NCBI GenBank assembly: GCA_018372555.1 | Contig: JAHAIU010000200.1 | Span: 1-5,427, forward strand | Reading direction: 5' to 3' | From: Clostridium sp. | GTDB lineage: Bacteria; Bacillota; Clostridia; Clostridiales; Clostridiaceae | DNA: 5,427 bases | Part shown: one piece after another, positions 1-5,427 of the stretch | Layout: each line of letters begins with the position of its first letter | Numbering within the stretch: position 1 is the first letter of the stretch | Program-made: the position numbers and the translations under genes | The notes under the pieces: model-generated | What the model was told of the DNA's origin: nothing | The model's database searches: none | What the model saw: the letters and a program-made list of their open reading frames with translations, nothing else

Positions 1-7
1 ATAATCT

Positions 8-29
8 ATTAATGAAGAATTTCGTTAAT
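8..29. repeat. Inverted repeat immediately upstream of the hydrolase ribosome binding site
   Basis: Arms ATTAATGAA (8-16) and TTCGTTAAT (21-29) pair over 9 bp with one G-T wobble and a 4-base loop. The repeat ends one base before the GGAGG of the hydrolase gene. It has no T-run after it, so it does not look like a terminator. It could be an operator for an unseen regulator or a leader hairpin, or it could be chance in AT-rich DNA. The promoter of the hydrolase is not visible and probably lies left of the window. Confidence 0.4.
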
Positions 30-34
30 GGAGG
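30..34 (+). promoter_or_regulatory. Ribosome binding site supporting a GTG start
   Basis: GGAGG stands 6 bases before the GTG at 41. An in-frame TAA at 26-28 rules out a longer protein. The first in-frame ATG comes much later, inside the conserved fold, so GTG is the start that fits. Confidence 0.8.
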
Positions 35-40
35 TATCTG

Positions 41-853
41 GTGGGATACTATGTTAGAGTGGAGACTAATGTAACAATTTTTGTAGAAGATCTTAATCCG
101 CATGCAGATAAAACAATTTTATTTATACATGGATGGCCTGGTAGCCATGATTTATTTGAATATCAATTTGATCAGCTTCCTAAAAAGGGTTATAGATGTA
201 TTGGAATAGATACAAGAGGCTTTGGTGATTCAAGCAAACCTTTTGAAGGATATGACTATAATCGTCTGGCAGATGATGTGAAAGGTGTAGTGGATGCATT
301 AAAATTAAAGGATTTTACCCTTGCAGGACATTCAACTGGAGGTGCAATAGCAATTAGATATATGAGCCGTCATAAAGGACATGGAGTATCTAAATTAGCT
401 CTTTTTGCAGCTGCAGCACCTAGCCTTATAAAACGTGATAACTTTCCATATGGAGTAGATAAGGAAGTAGTAACTAATATTATTCAAGGAACATATACAG
501 ATCGTCCTAAAATGCTAAGAGATTTTGGCGATATATTTTTCTTTCAGCATACAACACAAGCCTTTTTAGATTGGTTCTTTCAATTAGGCTTAAAGGCAGC
601 AGGATGGGCAACTGCGGCAATAGCAAATACATGGATTAATGAAGTATTATTTTCTGATTTAGAAAAAATAGATGTTAAAACTTTAATCATCCACGGTATC
701 CATGATAAAGTTGTGCCATTTGAATTAGGGCAAATCCAAAATCAAAAAATTAAAAATTCCAAACTTTTACCTTTTAAATATAGTGGACATGCATCATTTT
801 ATGATCAAAAAGATAAATTTAATGATGAATTAATGAAATTTATAGAAGAGTAG
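41..853 (+). CDS. Alpha/beta hydrolase, esterase / cofactor-free haloperoxidase (perhydrolase-like) type
   Basis: A 270-residue alpha/beta hydrolase, a usual length for the small bacterial esterase/non-heme chloroperoxidase group. Seen in the protein: the oxyanion-hole loop HGWPGS (His30-Gly31-Trp32-Pro33), the strand-turn DTRGFGDSS (57-65), and the nucleophile elbow GHSTGG (96-101) with Ser98 as nucleophile. Asp222 in GIHDKVVP is the likely acid and His250 in SGHASF the likely base. A helical cap lies roughly between residues 130 and 200. There is no signal peptide or membrane segment, so it should be cytoplasmic. Members hydrolyse esters, lactones or related small substrates. A Pro in the oxyanion loop after HGW is typical of members with perhydrolase (peracid-forming) activity, so that side activity is possible, but the true substrate cannot be read from the sequence. 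It converges on the regulator gene and is not part of the transporter operon. A role in detoxification alongside the exporter is speculation. Confidence 0.9.
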   Translation: MGYYVRVETNVTIFVEDLNPHADKTILFIHGWPGSHDLFEYQFDQLPKKGYRCIGIDTRGFGDSSKPFEGYDYNRLADDVKGVVDALKLKDFTLAGHSTGGAIAIRYMSRHKGHGVSKLALFAAAAPSLIKRDNFPYGVDKEVVTNIIQGTYTDRPKMLRDFGDIFFFQHTTQAFLDWFFQLGLKAAGWATAAIANTWINEVLFSDLEKIDVKTLIIHGIHDKVVPFELGQIQNQKIKNSKLLPFKYSGHASFYDQKDKFNDELMKFIEE

Positions 854-869
854 AAAATTAAAGATATAA

Positions 870-906
870 AAATAGTAGCTTTCTAATTAATAGTTAGCTA
901 CTATTT
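870..906. terminator. Probable bidirectional terminator between convergent genes
   Basis: AAATAGTAGCT (870-880) and AGCTACTATTT (896-906) form a perfect 11-bp stem around a 15-base loop. On the plus strand the T-rich stretch TTTATTTT (904-911) overlaps and follows the stem, ending transcription of the hydrolase. On the minus strand the bases after the stem are also U-rich (TTATATCTTTAATTTT), ending the regulator transcript. The stop codon of the regulator (901-903) lies inside the stem. The low GC of the stem makes its strength uncertain. Confidence 0.7.
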
Positions 907-1713
907 ATTTTCTACCATTATTTCTATCTTCACACAATATTGGGTTTCATCTTTAGTGGAAAGCTCATTTAAAGGATATTCTTCATAGGCATCACTACAA
1001 ATTTTTAAATTATTTTCTTTTATATATTCATATAACTTAATATAAAGATCATCTGATTCTCCATAAGCACATCTACCGTAGAAAACTACATACTTACCTT
1101 CAGGTTTATAAGTATTATGACCATTTAATATTTTAAAATAGTATTGCTTGGCATATAAGGGATTTTCAGCTTCAATATTATCTTTACTAATAATAGCACC
1201 AAGGGGATAACCTATTTCAATTCCATTTTCATAGGCATAATTATAAAATGATATAACGAAATCTTCTAGAGTATCATCAGAAGGTATTGTAGGAATTAAT
1301 GGACCTAAGAAAATAGGTTCTTTCTTTTTATATTCAATACTTATAGTATTTTCTTCATATTTAATAGCTTCTTCAGCCATATCAACATAAAGCTGCATAA
1401 CCTCTAATATACGTTTAAGCTTTTTTATTTCGGTTAATATATGTTCTTTTTGAGAGCTAAATAAAGAAAACATCTCTTCAGGAGTACGAATATCGATATA
1501 TCTTTTAATTTCATTAATTCCAATTCCGATTTCTCTTAAAGAAATAATTAAATATGCTGTAGATAGTTGATTTTGTGAATAATATCGATAACCATTTTTA
1601 CCACGAAACTCTGGAGAGAGTAATCCAATTTGGTCATAATACCTTAAGTTTTCACGTTTTATGCCAGTTAAAAACGAAAATTCTTTGATTGTCATTTGAG
1701 ATTTATTTTTCAT
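901..1713 (-). CDS. MerR-family transcriptional regulator with GyrI-like effector-binding domain (BmrR type)
   Basis: A 270-residue DNA-binding regulator in three parts. Residues 7-75 are the winged-helix MerR domain: MTIKEFSFLTGIKRENLRYY is the helix-turn-helix, followed by DQIGLL and the wing motif NGYRYYS (40-46). Residues 78-121 form the long dimerising coiled coil. Residues 125-268 resemble the GyrI-like/BmrR ligand-binding fold, ending in the typical acidic and aromatic stretch DAYEEYPLNELSTKD (241-255). Cysteines are scattered (215, 238, 260) with no metal-site pattern, so this is a small-molecule sensor rather than a metal sensor. In BmrR a buried Glu among aromatic residues binds cationic drugs; the YEEY segment may play that part here (inference). 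It diverges from the ABC exporter operon and probably activates it through the 19-bp-spacer promoter at 1742-1772, while its own promoter overlaps the same DNA. The start used is ATG at 1713, not the in-frame TTG 12 bases upstream, whose first bases overlap the ribosome binding site. Confidence 0.92.
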   Translation of the reverse strand: MKNKSQMTIKEFSFLTGIKRENLRYYDQIGLLSPEFRGKNGYRYYSQNQLSTAYLIISLREIGIGINEIKRYIDIRTPEEMFSLFSSQKEHILTEIKKLKRILEVMQLYVDMAEEAIKYEENTISIEYKKKEPIFLGPLIPTIPSDDTLEDFVISFYNYAYENGIEIGYPLGAIISKDNIEAENPLYAKQYYFKILNGHNTYKPEGKYVVFYGRCAYGESDDLYIKLYEYIKENNLKICSDAYEEYPLNELSTKDETQYCVKIEIMVENK

Positions 1714-1718
1714 AGCAT

Positions 1719-1723
1719 CCTCC
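1719..1723 (-). promoter_or_regulatory. Ribosome binding site of the MerR-family regulator; sets the start
   Basis: Read on the minus strand, GGAGG (1723 to 1719) is followed by 5 bases and then ATG at 1713. The in-frame TTG at 1725 overlaps this motif and has no Shine-Dalgarno of its own. The conserved MerR domain begins 6 residues after the ATG, as is usual for the family. Confidence 0.85.
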
Positions 1724-1741
1724 AAAATTTAAAATAAAGTA

Positions 1742-1772
1742 TTGACATTAAAGTTACTTTAAGCTTTATAAT
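1742..1772 (+). promoter_or_regulatory. MerR-type activatable promoter of the ABC exporter operon
   Basis: A perfect -35 box TTGACA (1742-1747) and a perfect -10 box TATAAT (1767-1772) are separated by 19 bp rather than the optimal 17. MerR-family activators use such over-long spacers: RNA polymerase is held poorly until the ligand-bound regulator bends and untwists the DNA. The start of transcription should fall near 1779-1780, giving a leader of only about 43 bases before the ATG at 1823. The divergent regulator is the obvious activator. Confidence 0.88.
1748..1762. promoter_or_regulatory. Operator dyad of the MerR-family regulator
   Basis: TTAAAGT (1748-1754) and ACTTTAA (1756-1762) are perfect inverted repeats around a single central T. 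The dyad begins directly after the -35 box and sits inside the 19-bp spacer, the standard position for MerR, SoxR and BmrR operators. The TTAAAGT/ACTTTAA pattern also resembles operators common among small-molecule-sensing MerR proteins. Binding has not been shown here. Confidence 0.82.
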
Positions 1773-1796
1773 ACCACTTGAAATAATTATTTGCAA
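1768..1796 (-). promoter_or_regulatory. Probable promoter of the MerR-family regulator, overlapping the exporter promoter
   Basis: On the minus strand, TTGCAA (1796 to 1791; 4 of 6 matches to -35) is followed by a 17-bp spacer and TATTAT (1773 to 1768; 5 of 6 matches to -10), preceded by TGG, which fits the TGn extended -10 element. Transcription would start near 1761, at the edge of the operator dyad, so a bound regulator could repress its own gene. The -10 box occupies nearly the same bases as the -10 box of the opposite promoter. This is a consensus match in AT-rich DNA and less certain than the exporter promoter. Confidence 0.6.
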
Positions 1797-1822
1797 AATT
1801 TTTTACATAATGGAGGTAGACT

Positions 1823-3550
1823 ATGAAGTATTTAAAATTGTTTCTAAAAGAGAGAAAAGGCAAAGTTGTTATGACATTAATTATGCTTTTAGGACAATCA
1901 ATTGGAACATTGCTGATTCCATTTTTAATAGCAGGTATTGTAGACAATGGAATTTTAAAAGGTGATATAAATGAAATTACAAGAATAGGAATACAAATGC
2001 TGCTAGTTCTTTTAGTAGCAACAGTTACGGCAATATTAGGTAGTTATTTTTCTGCTGATATTGCTGCAGCTTTAGGATTTTATATGAGAGATAAGATATT
2101 TAGAAAGAGTCAGGAGTTATCTATTCATGAATTTGATAATATTGGAGTATCATCAATGATTACACGTACCACCTCTGATATCTCTAATATGCAACAGACT
2201 TTTGGTTTAGCACTGCAGTTAATAGTTCCAGCACCACTTGTTATTGGATCATCTATTATTATGACTGCTTATACTAATGAAACTCTAGCCTTAATACTAA
2301 TTGCATCTATAATAATATTTATTATTTTTGCGTGGGTAATACTTAAGAAGTCAACAATTATTTCTAAAAGGGTTCAGAGTAAATTAGATTACATTAATCA
2401 GGTGATAAGAGAAGCTATAACTGGAATACGTGTTATTCGTGCTTTTGGAAATGAGAAATATGAAGAAGGAAGAGCAAGAAGTGCTTTTGAAGGTTATGCA
2501 ACAGATATGGTAAAGCTAAACAAATTATTTGCCATATTAAATCCTATAGTATGGCTTATAATGGGATTGTCTATGGCTATTATAGTATGGCTTGGTGGAG
2601 TACTTTCTATGAATGCTTCAATGGAAATAGGAGAAATAACAGCGGTTACTGAATACTCAATTATTACACTTAGTTATTTAATTCTAGCTACAACAACAAG
2701 TGTTACTCTTCCTAAAATGAAATCATGTCTTGATCGTATAGAGGAAGTTCTAGAAATTAATCCAGAAATTAAGGATTTAAAGATAGAAAAGAAAGAGGTA
2801 CAAGCTAATAATACAGTTGTTGAATTTGATAATGTATCTTTTATATATCATGGTGCAGAGGAAGAAGTTATAAAGGATTTATCATTTTCATGTAAAGTAG
2901 GTGAGACAACTGCAATTATAGGGAGTACAGGTTCCGGTAAGAGTACTATTGCTAATCTTATATTAAGATTACATGATATTAATAGAGGAGAAATTCGTAT
3001 AAATGGAGCTGATATAAGAAGTTTTTCTCAAGAAGAACTTAGAAATAAGGTAGGGTATGTTCCTCAGAAAGCATTATTATTTAGTGGAACAATTGAAGAT
3101 AACTTAAGAATGGGATATGAAGATGCAACAAGTGAAGAAATGAAAAGAGCACTAACTATTGCTCAAGCAAAAGATTTTGTAGATAAATTACCAAAGGGAA
3201 TAAAATCAGAAGTTTCTCAAGGAGGATCTAATTTCTCAGGTGGACAGAAGCAACGTCTTTCCATTGCTAGAGCTCTTGTAAGGAAGGTTCCGGTTTATAT
3301 TTTTGATGATAGTTTTTCTGCTTTAGATGTAAAAACAGATTCAGCATTACGTAAATCTCTTAAGGAAAATATGAAAGATGCTGCAAAGATAATAATTGCT
3401 CAGAGAGTAAGTACTATAATGGATGCAAATCAAATCCTTGTGCTAGATGATGGAAAACTAGTTGGTGTTGGAAAACATGAGGAACTAATGAAAAATTGTT
3501 CAGTATATCAAGCAATTGCTAAAAGTCAGATGAATATTAAGGAGGCTTGA
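1823..3550 (+). CDS. Heterodimeric ABC exporter, degenerate-site half-transporter (TM287/LmrC/BmrC-like)
   Basis: A 575-residue half-transporter: six membrane helices (roughly 15-40, 55-78, 130-150, 155-175, 240-262 and 272-296) followed by a nucleotide-binding domain from about 330. Visible motifs: A-loop Tyr342, Walker A GSTGSGKST (367-375), Q-loop Gln415, signature FSGGQ (471-475), Walker B VYIFDD (491-496), D-loop SALD (499-502). Two catalytic positions are altered: the Walker B glutamate is Asp496 and the H-loop histidine is Gln527 (IAQRVST). This pair of changes marks the non-hydrolysing half of heterodimeric exporters, so the protein should bind ATP but need its partner for turnover. 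Its intact signature would complete the partner's active site. Function is export of hydrophobic drugs, lipids or small peptides across the cytoplasmic membrane; the substrate is not readable. GGAGG (1812-1816) stands 6 bases before the ATG. It is the first gene of an operon behind a MerR-type promoter. Confidence 0.93.
   Translation: MKYLKLFLKERKGKVVMTLIMLLGQSIGTLLIPFLIAGIVDNGILKGDINEITRIGIQMLLVLLVATVTAILGSYFSADIAAALGFYMRDKIFRKSQELSIHEFDNIGVSSMITRTTSDISNMQQTFGLALQLIVPAPLVIGSSIIMTAYTNETLALILIASIIIFIIFAWVILKKSTIISKRVQSKLDYINQVIREAITGIRVIRAFGNEKYEEGRARSAFEGYATDMVKLNKLFAILNPIVWLIMGLSMAIIVWLGGVLSMNASMEIGEITAVTEYSIITLSYLILATTTSVTLPKMKSCLDRIEEVLEINPEIKDLKIEKKEVQANNTVVEFDNVSFIYHGAEEEVIKDLSFSCKVGETTAIIGSTGSGKSTIANLILRLHDINRGEIRINGADIRSFSQEELRNKVGYVPQKALLFSGTIEDNLRMGYEDATSEEMKRALTIAQAKDFVDKLPKGIKSEVSQGGSNFSGGQKQRLSIARALVRKVPVYIFDDSFSALDVKTDSALRKSLKENMKDAAKIIIAQRVSTIMDANQILVLDDGKLVGVGKHEELMKNCSVYQAIAKSQMNIKEA
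3539..3545 (+). promoter_or_regulatory. Ribosome binding site of the second exporter gene, inside the end of the first
   Basis: AAGGAGG lies within the last codons of the upstream gene, whose TGA is at 3548-3550. It is 10 bases from the ATG at 3556 but only one base from an in-frame TTG at 3547, which is too close for initiation, so the ATG is preferred. The arrangement suggests translational coupling, which would help keep the two subunits in equal amounts. Confidence 0.75.
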
Positions 3551-3555
3551 TTTTA

Positions 3556-5391
3556 ATGGAAAAAGATAAAGAAATAGATATAATGGAATTTCATGAGGAT
3601 ATTCCTAGAAATACAAAAAAGACTATTAAAAGGTTAATGATAAGATTATCAGATCAAAAGAAAAAGTTAATAATAGTAGGTTTATCTACTTTACTTGGAA
3701 GTGCATCCTATGCAGTTATGCCATTATTAGTTGGTAGTGCTATAGATAATTTAGTAACTGCAATTCGTAGTTTTAATGGATCTTTAAGTGTTATTAAGGT
3801 AGTAACAGATGCACTTGTTATACCAGTTTTAATGTTAATAGGAGTTTCTATTATTAGCAGTTTAGTATCTTACATTCAGCAATATATAATAGCTAGCATT
3901 GGTGAAAACTTGACTCTATCACTACGTACAGAAATAAGTGAGAAAATTAATAGATTACCACTTAAATATTTTGACTCACATAAAACAGGTGATGTAATGA
4001 GTAGGGTAACAACTGATCTTGAAAAAGTATCACAAGTAATGCAAGTTGGCTTTATGCAGTTTATATCTTCTTGCTTTACAATTGTACTTACAATTATTGC
4101 GATGCTTATATTAAATCCAAAGTTATCATTATTAATCTTTGTATTTATTGGAATTAGTGCGGTAGCAACCAACTATGTATCAAGTTTAAGTCAACGTTAC
4201 TATGGTGAAAATTTTGCTGCTATGGGAGAATTAAGTGGGAAAATTGAAGAAGTATATTCAGGTAACAGAATTATTAAGGTCTTTAATCAACAAGAGAAAA
4301 CAATTGAGGAAGTTTCAGAGCTTAATAAAAAGCAGTTTGAAGCAAATAGAAGAGCACAGTTTGTTGACTTTGCCATATACCCAACTATAAGGCTTTTAAA
4401 TCAATTAGGATTTATAGCTACTGCTATTGTAGGTGGGATTATGGCAATCGGTGGACAAATTTCTCTAGGTGCTATTCAAGCGTTCTTACAATATGTAAAT
4501 CAAGTTTCTGAACCTATTACTCAAGCTTCTTACGTTATTATGTCTCTTCAATCTGCTATTGCTGGTGCAGAAAGAGTTTTTGAATTATTAGATGAAGAGG
4601 AAGAAGTTGCAGATAATAAATTTAATGAGATTTCTTTTAAAGAAAACCCTATAACTGAAGGGAGAGTTAATTTTGAAAATGTAAAGTTTGGTTATACTAA
4701 AGAGAAGACTTTAATAAAAGACTTGAAGCTTGAAGTTAAACCAAATGAAATGGTAGCAATTGTTGGACCAACAGGTGGAGGAAAAACAACTTTAATTAAT
4801 TTAATTATGCGCTTCTATGAATTAAATGGAGGTTCTATATCAATTGATGGTGTTAATATAACTGAAATACCAAGAAATACATTACGTAGGCAAATAGGTA
4901 TGGTACTTCAAGATACATGGTTATTTGAAGGTACAATAGCTGAAAATATTGCCTATGGTAAGATGGATGCTACTCGCGAAGAAATTATAGATGCTGCAAA
5001 AGCTGCCTGCTGTGATCATTTTATTCGTACACTTGAGCATGGTTATGATACTGTAATATCAAGTGAAACAGCAAATGTATCACAAGGTCAAATGCAGTTA
5101 TTAACTATAGCTCGTGCTATGCTAACTAATCCTAGTATTATGATATTAGATGAAGCTACATCAAGTGTAGATACTAGAACAGAAGTAGAAATTCAAAAAG
5201 CTTTATCAAGGCTTATGAAGGACAAGACTAGCTTCGTCATAGCTCACAGACTTTCAACTATTCAAAATGCAGATATGATACTAGTCGTAAAAGATGGAGA
5301 TATAGTAGAGAGAGGAAATCATGAAAGTCTTTTAGAACAAAATGGCTTCTATGCATCACTTTATTATAGTCAGTTTGAAGTTGCTAATTAA
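3556..5391 (+). CDS. Heterodimeric ABC exporter, catalytic half-transporter (TM288/LmrD/BmrD-like)
   Basis: A 611-residue half-transporter, partner of the preceding gene and separated from its stop by 5 bases. A charged cytoplasmic N-terminus of about 36 residues precedes six membrane helices (roughly 37-62, 85-113, 165-187, 189-208, 278-300 and 303-330). The nucleotide-binding domain starts near 370 with A-loop Tyr380, Walker A GPTGGGKTT (404-412), Q-loop Gln452, Walker B SIMILDE with catalytic Glu533, D-loop SSVD (536-539) and H-loop His564 (IAHRLST). The signature motif is altered to VSQGQ (508-512), with Gln in place of the first signature Gly. So this subunit carries the working Walker B and H-loop, while its own signature faces the partner's degenerate site. 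That matches the known family pattern. Expected role: ATP-driven efflux from the cytoplasm together with the first subunit. B. subtilis BmrD is longer (about 670 residues) because of an extra insertion not seen here; the size is closer to TM288. Confidence 0.93.
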   Translation: MEKDKEIDIMEFHEDIPRNTKKTIKRLMIRLSDQKKKLIIVGLSTLLGSASYAVMPLLVGSAIDNLVTAIRSFNGSLSVIKVVTDALVIPVLMLIGVSIISSLVSYIQQYIIASIGENLTLSLRTEISEKINRLPLKYFDSHKTGDVMSRVTTDLEKVSQVMQVGFMQFISSCFTIVLTIIAMLILNPKLSLLIFVFIGISAVATNYVSSLSQRYYGENFAAMGELSGKIEEVYSGNRIIKVFNQQEKTIEEVSELNKKQFEANRRAQFVDFAIYPTIRLLNQLGFIATAIVGGIMAIGGQISLGAIQAFLQYVNQVSEPITQASYVIMSLQSAIAGAERVFELLDEEEEVADNKFNEISFKENPITEGRVNFENVKFGYTKEKTLIKDLKLEVKPNEMVAIVGPTGGGKTTLINLIMRFYELNGGSISIDGVNITEIPRNTLRRQIGMVLQDTWLFEGTIAENIAYGKMDATREEIIDAAKAACCDHFIRTLEHGYDTVISSETANVSQGQMQLLTIARAMLTNPSIMILDEATSSVDTRTEVEIQKALSRLMKDKTSFVIAHRLSTIQNADMILVVKDGDIVERGNHESLLEQNGFYASLYYSQFEVAN

Positions 5392-5406
5392 ATAATAACT
5401 ATATAT

Positions 5407-5425
5407 GGATTAAGTAAATTAGTCC
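5407..5425 (+). terminator. Possible terminator hairpin after the exporter operon, cut by the window edge
   Basis: GGATTAA (5407-5413) can pair with TTAGTCC (5419-5425) over 7 bp with one G-T wobble and a 5-base loop. It lies 15 bases after the stop of the second exporter gene, a sensible place for an operon terminator. The window ends two bases later, so the U-run that would confirm it cannot be seen. Confidence 0.35.
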
Positions 5426-5427
5426 TA

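Noticed and set aside
28..57. Nine-codon ATG frame overlapping the start of the hydrolase, as a possible leader peptide.
   Set aside because: It has no Shine-Dalgarno motif upstream and its second codon is part of the hydrolase ribosome binding site.
1714..1725. In-frame TTG at 1725 as the start of the MerR-family regulator (adds four residues).
   Set aside because: The TTG overlaps its own GGAGG (1723-1719). The ATG at 1713 has that motif 5 bases upstream and suits the normal start of the domain.
1781..1792. Perfect 12-bp palindrome AAATAATTATTT in the exporter leader, as a second operator.
   Set aside because: It contains only A and T, so chance is likely in this base composition, and it overlaps the -35/spacer of the leftward promoter. 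The 7-1-7 dyad at 1748-1762 is a far better operator.
1773..1822. Riboswitch or attenuator in the exporter leader.
   Set aside because: The leader is about 43 bases with no stable hairpin or terminator, too short for known riboswitch classes.
1759..1947. Minus-strand open frame of 62 codons across the divergent control region and the start of the first exporter gene.
   Set aside because: It overlaps the promoters and a clear coding sequence, has no recognisable domain, and is explained by AT-rich antisense reading.
1823..3550. Asp496 and Gln527 of the first exporter subunit as signs of gene decay.
   Set aside because: The frame is intact and the same pair of substitutions is normal in the non-catalytic half of heterodimeric exporters; the partner has the matching altered signature.
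3547..3555. In-frame TTG at 3547 as the start of the second exporter gene, giving a 4-base overlap with the upstream stop.
   Set aside because: Only one base separates it from GGAGG. The ATG at 3556 is better spaced and leaves the protein otherwise unchanged.
3876..4172. Minus-strand open frame of 98 codons inside the second exporter gene.
   Set aside because: It is fully antisense to a well-supported membrane domain; its hydrophobic residues mirror that coding sequence.

Overview
The window is strongly AT-rich and has compact genes, near-consensus GGAGG ribosome binding sites and A/T-ending codons. This fits a low-GC Firmicute, most likely a Clostridium-like anaerobe; the genus is inferred from base composition and protein style only.

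Layout, left to right. (1) A plus-strand alpha/beta hydrolase of the esterase/cofactor-free haloperoxidase (perhydrolase-like) type lies at 41-853. It starts at GTG, and a 9-bp inverted repeat sits just before its ribosome binding site. (2) A hairpin at 870-906 probably terminates transcription from both sides. (3) A minus-strand MerR-family regulator with a GyrI-like (BmrR-type) ligand-binding domain lies at 901-1713. (4) A compact divergent control region at 1714-1822 holds a textbook MerR-type promoter facing right: TTGACA, a 19-bp spacer containing a perfect 7-1-7 dyad, and TATAAT. A second promoter facing left toward the regulator shares the same -10 DNA. (5) A two-gene plus-strand operon at 1823-5391 encodes the two halves of a heterodimeric type IV (ABCB/MsbA-fold) ABC exporter.

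How the parts fit together. The two transporter proteins are complementary. The first has a non-catalytic Walker B (Asp for Glu) and a Gln in the H-loop, but a good signature motif. The second has a canonical Walker B Glu and H-loop His, but a degenerate signature (SQGQ). Paired, they give one hydrolysing and one degenerate ATP site, as in TM287/288, LmrCD and BmrCD. The simplest model is a drug- or metabolite-inducible efflux unit: the regulator binds a small, probably hydrophobic or cationic, ligand, twists the over-long promoter spacer and switches on the exporter, while occupancy of the same DNA limits its own transcription. The hydrolase is convergent and may be independent.

No RNA genes, CRISPR arrays, insertion sequences or phage genes were seen. 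I do not see a novel system. The most informative points are the legible regulatory switch and the matched asymmetry of the two ATPase halves.
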